Assembly: GCA_002478885.1 (NCBI GenBank)
Contig: DLKC01000027.1
Location: 62,001 to 126,000, forward strand
Origin: Chitinophagaceae bacterium UBA7600
GTDB lineage: Bacteria; Bacteroidota; Bacteroidia; Chitinophagales; Chitinophagaceae
Reading direction: 5' to 3'
DNA length: 64,000 nucleotides
Part shown: positions 44,787-53,458 of the stretch, one piece after another
Numbering within the stretch: position 1 is the stretch's first letter
Layout: the number at the start of each line of letters is the position of its first letter
The notes under the pieces: generated by a model
Databases searched by the model: none
What the model saw: the letters and a program-made list of their open reading frames with translations, nothing else
What the model was told of the DNA's origin: nothing
Made by a program: the position numbers and the translations under genes

Positions 44787-45527
44787 TCATTGCATCATTA
44801 ACTTTTTTAATTCATCCCACTTGCGGCGGGAAACTTCTACTTCAGTCCCGTCGGTTAGCAGAATATTATGATCACTTGTAATGGACCGGATATATTTCCG
44901 GTTCACCAGGTGAGCTCTGTGAATACGTTGAAAACCTTGTTCTGACAGCAAGTCGTCATAATCTTTCAGGGTGCGTGAAGTGAGAATGGTTTTCTTGCCG
45001 TTTAGAAATATGCGGGTATAATTTCCTGTTGCCTCGCAGCGTATGATTTCACTAGGACGGAAAAAGTACGTTCCCTCCGTGGTTGAAACAGCCAGCTTGT
45101 ATTCTTTTTCCTCAGCTTTAAGGTTGTACATGAAGTTATCGTACATCGCCTTTTTTTCATGCTTGGTCTTTCTCTTTTCCAGGAAACGCTTCACCGCATT
45201 CTCTAATTCTGTTACATCTACGGGTTTTAGCAGGTAGTCTATAGCACTGAAACGTATGGCTTTAATGGCGTAGTGGTCGTATGCAGTGGTAAAAATAACA
45301 TCGAATGTATTGGATGGGAATTTTGCGAGCAAGTCAAAGCCGCTCATTATAGGCATTTCAATATCAAGAAAAATAAGATCGGGGTTGTAGGACCTAATAT
45401 TAGCTTCCCCCTCCTCGGCGCCTACTGCAATCTTCAGTTCTGTAAGTGCAGGGCAATATTTTTTAAGGAGCATGCAGGTTACATTCGCCGCACTTGCTTC
45501 GTCGTCTATGATAAGTGCTTTTATCAT
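44787..45527 (-). CDS. LytTR response regulator
   Basis: A 246-residue regulator with REC (DDE at 8-10, phospho-acceptor Asp55 in FLDIEMP, KP in YLLKPVD) and a C-terminal LytTR domain (IIRCEATGNYTRIFL, GFQRIHRAHLVNRKYI, VEVSRRKWDELKKL). It lies downstream of the TPR-kinase gene on the same strand and is its likely partner, although 190 bases containing a repeat arm separate them. A perfect palindrome at 45589-45608 sits upstream. Confidence 0.93.
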   Translation of the reverse strand: MIKALIIDDEASAANVTCMLLKKYCPALTELKIAVGAEEGEANIRSYNPDLIFLDIEMPIMSGFDLLAKFPSNTFDVIFTTAYDHYAIKAIRFSAIDYLLKPVDVTELENAVKRFLEKRKTKHEKKAMYDNFMYNLKAEEKEYKLAVSTTEGTYFFRPSEIIRCEATGNYTRIFLNGKKTILTSRTLKDYDDLLSEQGFQRIHRAHLVNRKYIRSITSDHNILLTDGTEVEVSRRKWDELKKLMMQ

Positions 45528-45588
45528 GCGATAAAAATAAATAAAAAACCTGCTGCTTTTTTAAAATCTGTTTTGTTTATCCAAACGG

Positions 45589-45608
45589 GCCAGCCATGAA
45601 TGGCTGGC
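45589..45608. promoter_or_regulatory. Perfect 9-bp inverted repeat upstream of the LytTR gene
   Basis: GCCAGCCAT-GA-ATGGCTGGC, about 60 bases upstream of the regulator ATG. It could be an operator or a small hairpin. No T-run follows. Confidence 0.4.
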
Positions 45609-45645
45609 GATTAGGTTGGCGGGCTTGAAAAGTGCTGACATTGGC

Positions 45646-45710
45646 AATGCAGTACAAGTGAGTGACACAACGAAGATGCCATGAAAAACAAAAGCAGGCT
45701 GCCAAAGCAA
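45646..45710. repeat. Interspersed repeat, solitary reverse arm (second subtype)
   Basis: CAGTACAAGTGAGTGACACAAC then GAAGATGCC and a GCAGGCTGCC end, between the kinase stop and the regulator gene. Confidence 0.85.
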
Positions 45711-45716
45711 AAAAAC

Positions 45717-47705
45717 TTAACCGGCCAGCGGAAGTGTTATGCAAACCCTTGTGCCGCTAGCTTCATTTGCATCGTCGAAAAGGTCGATTATTTTAAAGCC
45801 TGTTTCTTCTACAGATGACCTGTTTTGCAAGATCTGCAACCTGCTTCCCACAATCTTGAGGCCTTTGCTTTCGTGATGTGTTTTCATTTGCATGAGCTGG
45901 GCGGCTTTGAGCCTGCCGATGCCGTTGTCTTCTATAACACAATACAAAAAGTTTTTTTCGCAGGTTATTTTTATAAGTAGTTTACGGTTGTTTTCTTTGA
46001 ACTGCAGGCCGTGCCATATTGCATTTTCAACAAACGGCTGTAAGATGAGCGTGGGTATATTGATCTCATCGGGGAACAGATTGTCGTCGACTTCGATTTT
46101 GTATTCGAAATTTTTTTTCAACCTTACAGATTCAAGTTGCAGGTAAAGTTCGAGCATTTGCAATTCTTTATCGAGTGTTATGCTTTCTTCTTCGGCATAA
46201 AGCAAAACCATTCTCAAAAGTTTTGAAAGTTTTGCGAGGTATCTGTTGGCATTATCTACTTCGCCAAGTAATATGCATTCCTGTATTGAGCTCATGCAAT
46301 TGAAAATAAAATGCGGGTTCATTTGAGCCCTTAAATTTTTCAATTGTAAAATGGTGTTCATTCTACCGATTTCATCTGCCTGCTCCTGCAACCTTGTATT
46401 AAAGTCTTCAAGTGTTTTAATATGCCGCTCTTTTCCCTGCTTGTTTTGATAGATCATGTAAAGAAATGCGCCGAGCAGCATGATACAGATGATTGCAGCA
46501 ATGAGAAACACCTGGTTACGCTGCAAATTTGCGTTGGCCGTTTCGTTTTGAGCTTTCAACAGCAGGTTCTCTTTTTCTTTCTTTTCGGTTTCAAACTTTG
46601 TTTGTAGTTCGGCCAGTTTATCATTTTCTTCCCTGTTAAGCAATGTATCTTTAAGGTCGGAGGCTTTGTAGAGAAAGTCGTAGGCCGCTTTGTAGTCGTG
46701 CATACCGGCCGAAGCCTGGGCCATGGTGCTGTAAACATAAAAGATCTGCTTCATAGCGCCGATAGCCTTGGCGGCCTGTTCACCAAGCCGGGCATATTTC
46801 ATGGCATTCTGGTAATCTTTTCTTTTTACGTATATCTGCGCAATATTGTCGCATAGACCGGCGTATTCATTTTTTGCGCCGAGTGTATCCATGAGGTTCA
46901 TTGCCTTAAAATAATTCTGCAGCCCTTTTTCGTTTTCATTTAATTTGATGTTCAGGTCTGCCATATAACTATAGGCCGTGGCCACCCTTAGCTTATCGTT
47001 GATCTCCTTAAAAATTACGAGACCTTTATTGAGATAATCCTTCGCTAACTCTGGCTGGTTAAGTTCAGAATAACATATACCAAGGTATTGGTAATCACTC
47101 GCGATATTTGCCTTATCGTTGATTCGTTTATCAATTTCGAGCGATTGGTTAAGATAAGTAACGGCGGTTTTATACTGCTCCCGTTGTATGTAATAATCGC
47201 TAACGGAATACAGGGCGTCAGAAATCCTGTCGGCACTCTTGCTTGCTTCCGCAAGTTTTAAGGAAAGTAAAAATTCGTTCAACATATCGGCATCCCGGTT
47301 AAGCCTCGAATAATAGTAGCCGAGTTGCATATGAACGGTGGACATGTTGGCCGTGTCTTTCAGGTTTTCGTAGAGCATAAGGCACTCATCAAAAAATGCA
47401 CGGGATATACTGTCGTTCCCCTTTGTGTAATAAAAGCGGCCAAGCTGGTATTTTGCTTTGGCGATTTTTGCGTCGTTGCCAATTTTCTGTGCAATGCTGA
47501 GGCCGATGCTATCGTAGTAAATAGCAGAATCGAGGTTTGCGTTTCTGAATTCCCAGGCAAGCTTGATTAGCGATTCAGCCTTACCCGAATCCTTTGTTGC
47601 AGTCATTACCTCGTAATGTAACGATTGAATTTTTCCCGTATCCTGTGCTGTCGATTTTAGCGACAACAAAACCAGTAATGTAAGCAATCGTAAGCGGGGC
47701 TTCAT
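45717..47705 (-). CDS. TPR sensor histidine kinase (LytS-type)
   Basis: A 662-residue sensor: signal peptide (LLTLLVLLSLKSTAQ), about eight TPR repeats in the periplasmic part (to roughly residue 380; e.g. IASDYQYLGICYSELNQPELAKDYL-type units), one membrane helix (VFLIAAIICIMLLGAFLYMIY), a coiled coil, then His_kinase with QMNPHFIFNCMSSIQ (phospho-acceptor His465) and an HATPase region (PFVENAIWHGL, IEDNGIGR). Typical Bacteroidota architecture; the signal is unknown. Confidence 0.93.
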   Translation of the reverse strand: MKPRLRLLTLLVLLSLKSTAQDTGKIQSLHYEVMTATKDSGKAESLIKLAWEFRNANLDSAIYYDSIGLSIAQKIGNDAKIAKAKYQLGRFYYTKGNDSISRAFFDECLMLYENLKDTANMSTVHMQLGYYYSRLNRDADMLNEFLLSLKLAEASKSADRISDALYSVSDYYIQREQYKTAVTYLNQSLEIDKRINDKANIASDYQYLGICYSELNQPELAKDYLNKGLVIFKEINDKLRVATAYSYMADLNIKLNENEKGLQNYFKAMNLMDTLGAKNEYAGLCDNIAQIYVKRKDYQNAMKYARLGEQAAKAIGAMKQIFYVYSTMAQASAGMHDYKAAYDFLYKASDLKDTLLNREENDKLAELQTKFETEKKEKENLLLKAQNETANANLQRNQVFLIAAIICIMLLGAFLYMIYQNKQGKERHIKTLEDFNTRLQEQADEIGRMNTILQLKNLRAQMNPHFIFNCMSSIQECILLGEVDNANRYLAKLSKLLRMVLLYAEEESITLDKELQMLELYLQLESVRLKKNFEYKIEVDDNLFPDEINIPTLILQPFVENAIWHGLQFKENNRKLLIKITCEKNFLYCVIEDNGIGRLKAAQLMQMKTHHESKGLKIVGSRLQILQNRSSVEETGFKIIDLFDDANEASGTRVCITLPLAG

Positions 47706-47988
47706 ATCCGGAGATTTTATACCGTCGATAAAAATAAAACTATTCCGGCAGCATCATAAGCCTTTTGCTCATCATACACTGCCATTCACTCATTACCATA
47801 ACAATGCATATCAAAAAAACGTGGAAAGCATTGTCGGAAATTGGTTGCCAATAAAGGCCATAACAAGATCGCGATAATTTTATTTCTGCAAAATCTTTCT
47901 TAAAACTGGCGACACTCAATAATTTATGCACACCATGTCCGTTGTTTTGTGTTAAGCTATATTTTAGCTGAATTATAAAAATTTAAGC

Positions 47989-48675
47989 ATGGGATTGTTA
48001 TTACAGATTGCAGATACAACAGCCAACACGGCCAATATGGCCCAGAAAGCAGCAGAGAGTTTCAACCTGTTCGACCTGCTTCAGAAAGGAGGTTTACTTA
48101 TGTATCCCTTGTATATTCTTTTTATAGCCACGATTTTTGTTTTTTTTGAACGCCTTATCGCAATAAGAAAGGCCTCGAGAATCGAGGCCAACTTCATGAG
48201 CATCATTCGCGATAACATTGTTACGGGAAATCTTGTGGGCGCAAAAAACCTGGCCAGGAACACCGACAATCCTGTTGCCCGCATAATAGACAAGGGCCTT
48301 CAGCGCATAGGAAAACCTATCGATGCCATCGAAAAAAGTATGGAAAATGTAGGCAATCTCGAAATATATAAAATGGAGCGCAATCTCTCTGTGTTATCAC
48401 TGGTGTACGGTATTGCGCCTATGATTGGTTTTCTCGGAACCATCTTTGGTATGCTGCAACTATTTTCACAGATCAGCTCAACCGGTGAGTTTACACCCGC
48501 GTCGATTGCCGGTGGTATTTATACAAAAATGGTAACATCTGCAAGCGGACTTATCATCGGTTTGCTTGCCTATCTGGCTTACAATTTTCTAAATACACAA
48601 ATTGCAAAAACGATTAATAAAATGGAAGCTGCCAGTGCAGAATTTGTCGATGTGCTGCAGGAGCCCACCAGGTAG
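47989..48675 (+). CDS. ExbB/TolQ/MotA-family proton channel
   Basis: A 228-residue inner-membrane protein with three helices: the first near 35-60 (MYPLYILFIATIFVFFERLIA), then LVYGIAPMIGFLGTIFGMLQLF and a third ending in LLAYLAYNFL. These match ExbB/TolQ, which with ExbD/TolR energises outer-membrane transport (TonB) or envelope constriction (Tol). The exbD gene follows after a repeat arm; no tonB or tolB is present. Confidence 0.93.
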   Translation: MGLLLQIADTTANTANMAQKAAESFNLFDLLQKGGLLMYPLYILFIATIFVFFERLIAIRKASRIEANFMSIIRDNIVTGNLVGAKNLARNTDNPVARIIDKGLQRIGKPIDAIEKSMENVGNLEIYKMERNLSVLSLVYGIAPMIGFLGTIFGMLQLFSQISSTGEFTPASIAGGIYTKMVTSASGLIIGLLAYLAYNFLNTQIAKTINKMEAASAEFVDVLQEPTR

Positions 48676-48689
48676 GTATTATTTTTTTC

Positions 48690-48745
48690 GCCCGGCGCCA
48701 GAACAGCTATTAAACATTCGTTGCGTCGCACACTTGTACTGCAAC
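48690..48745. repeat. Interspersed repeat, solitary forward arm
   Basis: GCCCGGCGCC, then TTGCGTCGCACACTTGTACTG at 48721-48741. It sits inside the exbB-exbD operon gap. Confidence 0.85.
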
Positions 48746-48782
48746 AAGCAACGGAGCAGAAAGCAGCGGTAAATCGAACACA

Positions 48783-49181
48783 ATGAAATTAAAAAGAAGA
48801 TTCAACGCACATAACGAACTACATGCAAATTCGCTGAACGATATCCTGTTCATACTGCTTTTCTTTTTTCTTATCGTGGCAACGCTAGGCAACCCGAATA
48901 TTGTAAAAGTTAACAACCCTGCCGGTAAAAAAGATACAAAGGCAAAACAAAACATCGTTATCTCTATCGATAAGAATCAAAAACTATTTCTTGGGCAAAA
49001 ACAAATAGACATAAACCTCATCGATACCATTCTTCGCGCAGAGGTATTAAGGCAGCGGGCTTTTATTGACACGCCTTCTGTTGTGGTAAATGCAGACACG
49101 TCTGCCTACTATGGCGAAGTGTTCAAGGTAATGCAGAGCGCTAAAAGAGCTGGCGCGAAAGTGGTGGCAATTGTAAAATAA
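48783..49181 (+). CDS. ExbD/TolR biopolymer transport protein
   Basis: A 132-residue protein with one N-terminal membrane helix whose LNDILFILLFFFLIVATLG carries the essential protonatable Asp (residue 20), and a periplasmic domain with VSIDKNQKLFLGQKQID and a Pro/Val-rich end (VVVNADTSAYYGEVFKVMQ), as in ExbD/TolR. It is the partner of ExbB upstream. Only one ExbD is encoded here, whereas several Bacteroidota clusters have two. Confidence 0.93.
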   Translation: MKLKRRFNAHNELHANSLNDILFILLFFFLIVATLGNPNIVKVNNPAGKKDTKAKQNIVISIDKNQKLFLGQKQIDINLIDTILRAEVLRQRAFIDTPSVVVNADTSAYYGEVFKVMQSAKRAGAKVVAIVK

Positions 49182-49184
49182 TTT

Positions 49185-50042
49185 TTACAGCTTCGCTTTG
49201 ATCATTCTTTCTTTTCCTTGTAAGTCTACCCTGGTTTCAATTTCTTTATAACCATTTGCACTAAGCATTTGAGCAACTTCTTTCGCATGAACTTCATTGA
49301 TTTCGAAAAACAAAAGTCCGTTTGTGGTTAAATGGTTCAGTCCAAACACAGCAATGGCTTTGTAGAACATCAGGGCGTCGTCGTCAGGAACGAATAAAGC
49401 TAGATGTGGCTCGTAGAGCAACACATTTTGCCGCATGCCAACATTTTCGCTTTGTTTTATGTAAGGCGGGTTGCTCACTATAATATCAAAAGATGAAAAT
49501 TGCCTCAATGATGGTTCGTTTAAAATATCGGCCTGATAAAATTTTACCGATGCCTGTAGTTTCGCAGCATTGATTTTTGCGACATCCAGTGCTGCTCCTG
49601 AAACGTCCAGTCCATGAATATCTGCACCGGTGAGCTTGCTCTTTAAGGCTATAGGAATGCAACCGCTACCGGTACCTATATCTAATATACTTGCGGTTTG
49701 CAGGTTACAGGCGATGGTTTCTTTTACAACCCAGTTCACTAATTCCTCAGTCTCGGGTCTTGGTATTAGTACGTTTTCATTTACGTAAAACTTCATTGCT
49801 GCGAACCATGCTTCGTTTAAGACATATTGCACCGGTTTGTGCAACAATAAAGCATCGCTGAATGCTGCGAATTGCTGCATTTGACCAGGATTCAATAACA
49901 TTTTTTTATTAAGAATGCGATCTATTTTTTGCAGATCGGTAATATTTTCAATAACCATGTTTGCAATGTTTGCCGACTCCCTGTCATCATACAGATCAAA
50001 TAACCTGTACATAAGTGTTGTATATGCTTCCTGAACGGTCAT
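49185..50042 (-). CDS. prmC: Release factor glutamine methyltransferase
   Basis: A 285-residue PrmC/HemK: methylates the Gln of the GGQ motif in peptide-chain release factors. SAM motif ILDIGTGSGCIPIALKS, catalytic NPPY in IIVSNPPYIKQSENVGM, and C-terminal FFEINEVHAKEVAQML. The start MTVQEAYTTLMYRLFDLY is chosen; longer in-frame starts read through a repeat arm and lack similarity. It converges with exbD (3-base gap) and is divergent from ribD. Confidence 0.95.
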   Translation of the reverse strand: MTVQEAYTTLMYRLFDLYDDRESANIANMVIENITDLQKIDRILNKKMLLNPGQMQQFAAFSDALLLHKPVQYVLNEAWFAAMKFYVNENVLIPRPETEELVNWVVKETIACNLQTASILDIGTGSGCIPIALKSKLTGADIHGLDVSGAALDVAKINAAKLQASVKFYQADILNEPSLRQFSSFDIIVSNPPYIKQSENVGMRQNVLLYEPHLALFVPDDDALMFYKAIAVFGLNHLTTNGLLFFEINEVHAKEVAQMLSANGYKEIETRVDLQGKERMIKAKL

Positions 50043-50103
50043 ACTGCAATGATAAGGATGAATTCTGTTAGATTTGCTGCTTCGGCTGGCGCGTAAAGAA
50101 CAG

Positions 50104-50157
50104 GAAGCGCAAGTGTGCGACGCAACGATGTACAATGCATAAGCTTTAGCCGGGCCA
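50104..50157. repeat. Interspersed repeat, solitary reverse arm
   Basis: GCGCAAGTGTGCGACGCAAC, then GATGTACAATGC and TTTAGCCGGGCC, ending about 16 bases before the ribD ATG, in the gap shared with prmC. Confidence 0.85.
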
Positions 50158-50172
50158 ATAAAAACTCCGTTC

Positions 50173-51225
50173 ATGAGTGAAGATGAAAGATACATGTCGC
50201 GGTGCATTGAGCTTGCAAGACTTGGTGCAGTAAATGTAGCGCCCAATCCACTTGTAGGTGCGGTGCTTGTTTATGAAGGCAGCATTATTGCCGAAGGTTA
50301 CCACGAACAATACGGTAAAGCACACGCGGAAGTGAATTGTATTAATACCGTTGCCGGAGAGCATAAACCGTTGATTTCTCAATCGACTATGTATGTTTCG
50401 CTTGAACCCTGTGCGCACCATGGGAAAACCCCACCTTGCGCAGACCTTATTATCGCAAATAAGATAAAACGTGTGGTGATCGGTTGCCGCGACCCTTTTG
50501 ACGAAGTAAATGGGAAAGGAATTGAAAAGTTGCTGGCAGCCGGAATTGATGTGCATGTGGGCATTCTTGAAAAGGAATGTCTTGAAATTAATAAAAGATT
50601 TTTCACCTTTCATACTAAGCGCCGGCCATACGTTATTTTAAAATGGGCACAAACAGCCAACAAAAAAATTGCGTTGGTTTCGGACAACAGGCTTTTTATC
50701 AGCAATGCATACAGCAACCGTTTGGTGCATAAATGGCGTAGCGAGGAAATGGGGATATTGGTCGGCACCAACACAGCTCTGCTCGACGATCCATCGTTGA
50801 CGAACCGCCTGTGGGCAGGCCGAAATCCCACACGGCTTGTTGTTGATATGGACCTGAGCCTGCCCAAGCACCTTAAGATATTTAACAGCGATGCGCCAAC
50901 CATTGTTTTTAACGCCCTTGAACATACTGTCGATAATGCGAATGGCCAGCTTTCTTGTTACAAGATTAAAAACGATGTGAGTTTGGTGCAACATGTTTTG
51001 CAGGCGTGCTACCAACAAAAAATTCAAAGTGTTATTGTGGAGGGTGGGGCAAGACTTCTGCAATCATTTATCGATGAAGGCATCTGGGATGAAGCAAGAG
51101 TGATTACGAACCAATCACTGGTTATTGATGAAGGCTTGCCTGCCCCTGAATTTGATTCGTTTAAACTGATGTCATCTGAGAAAATAGTAGATGACCAAAT
51201 CGATTATTACAAACAATTTTGCTGA
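50173..51225 (+). CDS. ribD: Bifunctional riboflavin deaminase/reductase
   Basis: A 350-residue RibD. The N-terminal deaminase has zinc motifs HAEVNCI and EPCAHHGKTPPCADLI; the C-terminal reductase includes PYVILKWAQTANKKIAL and VIVEGGARLLQSFIDEG. It performs the second and third steps of riboflavin synthesis. No ribBA/H/E genes and no FMN riboswitch are seen nearby. It leads into yigZ and dxr on the same strand. Confidence 0.95.
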   Translation: MSEDERYMSRCIELARLGAVNVAPNPLVGAVLVYEGSIIAEGYHEQYGKAHAEVNCINTVAGEHKPLISQSTMYVSLEPCAHHGKTPPCADLIIANKIKRVVIGCRDPFDEVNGKGIEKLLAAGIDVHVGILEKECLEINKRFFTFHTKRRPYVILKWAQTANKKIALVSDNRLFISNAYSNRLVHKWRSEEMGILVGTNTALLDDPSLTNRLWAGRNPTRLVVDMDLSLPKHLKIFNSDAPTIVFNALEHTVDNANGQLSCYKIKNDVSLVQHVLQACYQQKIQSVIVEGGARLLQSFIDEGIWDEARVITNQSLVIDEGLPAPEFDSFKLMSSEKIVDDQIDYYKQFC

Positions 51226-51276
51226 CAATAGATATCCGGCCATCTTCTCTGGCATCAATTCTTTATTTTAGCAGCA

Positions 51277-51882
51277 ATGGACGAACAGGATTTTTTTTAT
51301 ACGATTGATGCCAGTGTGATGGCTGAGTTTAAAGATCGTGGCAGCAGGTTTCTCGCTTATGCTTACCCAGTACAATCAGCCGATGAGTTTAAGATACTGC
51401 TTCAGCAGCTGAAAAAGGATCATCCCAAAGCCGTACATCACTGTTTTGCTTACCGCCTCGGCCTCGATGGCAATATTTTTCGGGCGAGCGACGATGGTGA
51501 GCCTTCGGGTACAGCAGGCAAACCCATTCTTGGCCAAATCGACAGTAAGGGACTCATTAACACGGTTGTTATTGTGGTAAGGTATTTTGGTGGAACGTTG
51601 CTGGGCGTTCCGGGTCTTATCAATGCTTATAAATCTGCTGCTTCCATGGCGTTGCAGCTTACGCCCATTATTCAAAAGCCGGTAACGGAAAGGTGGCAAC
51701 TGAGTTTCGACTACACCAGGATGAACGATGTTATGCGGTGGCTGAAAGCATTTAACTGCACAGTGGTGGAACAGGAAATGCAATTGTTCTGCAAACTTGT
51801 GACTGATATTCCTAAAAACCGCACAAAAGAGATTCGCAGCATTTTTGAAGACATGCCCGGCCTTGAATTTAACCGGATATGA
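51277..51882 (+). CDS. YigZ/IMPACT-family protein
   Basis: A 201-residue YigZ-like protein. N-terminal IMPACT domain: KDRGSRFLAYAYPV, HHCFAYRLG, SDDGEPSGTAGKPILGQI and VVRYFGGTLLGVPGLINAYKSAA; a C-terminal ferredoxin-like DUF1949 part. The eukaryotic relative inhibits GCN2; bacterial function is uncertain. It lies 51 bases after ribD. Confidence 0.93.
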   Translation: MDEQDFFYTIDASVMAEFKDRGSRFLAYAYPVQSADEFKILLQQLKKDHPKAVHHCFAYRLGLDGNIFRASDDGEPSGTAGKPILGQIDSKGLINTVVIVVRYFGGTLLGVPGLINAYKSAASMALQLTPIIQKPVTERWQLSFDYTRMNDVMRWLKAFNCTVVEQEMQLFCKLVTDIPKNRTKEIRSIFEDMPGLEFNRI

Positions 51883-52008
51883 TTGCACTTTCTGGTTTGG
51901 TATTTGCTAATTGTGCCCGGCAAAACATTCATCTTTGGAATAGTTTGGCGTTACCGTTTAATTTATCTTTACCAACTTTTCCTACAACGTATAATTTCGG
52001 GATGCACA

Positions 52009-53166
52009 ATGACTCAAAAACGTATCGCAATATTTGGCTCAACCGGTTCCATCGGTAAGCAGGCTTTGGAAGTAATTGATGCCAACAGAGATAAATTTTC
52101 TGTTGAAGTACTCACAGCTCACACCAATGATGAACTGCTGGTACAGCAGGCATTGAAATTTAATCCCAATATTGTCGTTATAGGCGATGATAAAAAATAC
52201 AGCAAGGTTAAAGAAGCGCTTTCTAAAACCGATATAAAAGTTTTCGCCGGGGAAGATTCGCTCGATGATGTGGCGGCCATGGATTGTTATGATGTGATGA
52301 TAGCCGCAATTGTTGGTTTTGCCGGTTTAAAGCCTACCCTTAACGCACTTGAAAACGGCAAAACCGTTGCGCTGGCCAATAAAGAAACACTGGTTGTTGC
52401 CGGCGATATCGTGATGAAGAAATCTGCTGAAAACCGTGCGCCGATCATTCCGGTCGACAGCGAGCATTCCGCTATTTTTCAATGCCTTGTTGGTGAAAGC
52501 CGCAATCCGATTGAAAAGATTATCCTCACGGCCAGCGGCGGCCCTTTTCTTGGCAAAAAGCCAAATTTTTTGGTGAATGTAAAACGCGATCATGCGCTAC
52601 AGCACCCTAACTGGGCAATGGGAGCTAAGATAACTATCGACTCTGCAACACTTATGAATAAAGGGTTAGAAATGATTGAAGCCAAATGGCTCTTTAATCT
52701 TAAACCCGAGCAGATCCAGGTAATAGTGCACCCGCAGAGCATTATCCACAGCATGGTTCAATTTGAGGATGGCAGCATTAAAGCGCAAATGGGTCTGCCC
52801 GATATGAAATTGCCTATTCAATACGCGCTTGCATTTCCAAACAGAATTGCTGCCAAATTTCCGCGTTACGACTTTAAAAAGCCCAACACGCTTACGTTTG
52901 AGCCGCCCGATGTTAAAACTTTCCGCAATCTTACGCTGGCAACCGATGCCCTCAATAAAGGCGGAAATATGCCCTGCATTTTAAACGCGGCCAATGAGAT
53001 CGCGGTTTTTGCTTTCCTACGCAACCGCATCGGTTTTCTTGATATTACTGAAATGGTTGAACGCACGATGAGCAAGATCAAATTCATTGAAAAGCCGACG
53101 CTCGACGAGTATTTCGAAAGCGATGGCGAAGCCCGTCAGTTTGCCGCTTCTCTTATTCAGCTTTAA
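52009..53166 (+). CDS. dxr: 1-deoxy-D-xylulose 5-phosphate reductoisomerase
   Basis: A 385-residue NADPH enzyme making 2-C-methyl-D-erythritol 4-phosphate in the MEP isoprenoid route. NADPH motif IAIFGSTGSIGKQALEVI, ALANKETLVVAG, PVDSEHSAIFQCL (metal ligands), LTASGGPF, MNKGLEMIEA and HPQSIIHSMVQFEDGSIKAQMG. The start MTQKRIAIFG is chosen over a longer in-frame reading that lacks similarity. It leads to rseP, as in many bacteria, though a repeat pair intervenes. Confidence 0.97.
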   Translation: MTQKRIAIFGSTGSIGKQALEVIDANRDKFSVEVLTAHTNDELLVQQALKFNPNIVVIGDDKKYSKVKEALSKTDIKVFAGEDSLDDVAAMDCYDVMIAAIVGFAGLKPTLNALENGKTVALANKETLVVAGDIVMKKSAENRAPIIPVDSEHSAIFQCLVGESRNPIEKIILTASGGPFLGKKPNFLVNVKRDHALQHPNWAMGAKITIDSATLMNKGLEMIEAKWLFNLKPEQIQVIVHPQSIIHSMVQFEDGSIKAQMGLPDMKLPIQYALAFPNRIAAKFPRYDFKKPNTLTFEPPDVKTFRNLTLATDALNKGGNMPCILNAANEIAVFAFLRNRIGFLDITEMVERTMSKIKFIEKPTLDEYFESDGEARQFAASLIQL

Positions 53167-53238
53167 TACCACGGCTTGTTAAAATAAGCCTACCGCTGCA
53201 GTTTTTATAAACTTCTGTTAACGCTGAAAGTATTATTA

Positions 53239-53422
53239 TTGCACCCGCTTTAGTATTGCTATTTAGCTTCGTTGTGTCACTCACTTGTGCGTTCTGTTCT
53301 TCGGTCATCAAAGAAAAATCGTGGATTTGGGACAAATGAAATATGCACGGTCGATGATGTAGTTTCAGGTGTTGAAGTGTGCGACGCAAGTAAAGCTTAA
53401 TTGAAAAACAAAAGCCCGGCAC
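53239..53422. repeat. Interspersed repeat, compact inverted pair
   Basis: Forward arm of the second subtype GTTGTGTCACTCACTTGTGCG (from 53270); reverse arm of the first, GTTGAAGTGTGCGACGCAAG (from 53371), ending AAAGCCCGGCAC. The core shares a CAAAGAAAAA stretch with the element at 57536-57735. It lies between dxr and rseP. Confidence 0.85.
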
Positions 53423-53458
53423 ATAAATATCTCACATAAAAAATCCCTTTAAGGGCAT

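Noticed and set aside
47740..47931. A 63-codon frame in the gap before exbB
   Set aside because: No family resemblance, and low-complexity, shadow-like composition.
50043..50172. FMN riboswitch upstream of ribD
   Set aside because: The gap is short, filled largely by a repeat arm, and lacks the conserved FMN aptamer blocks.
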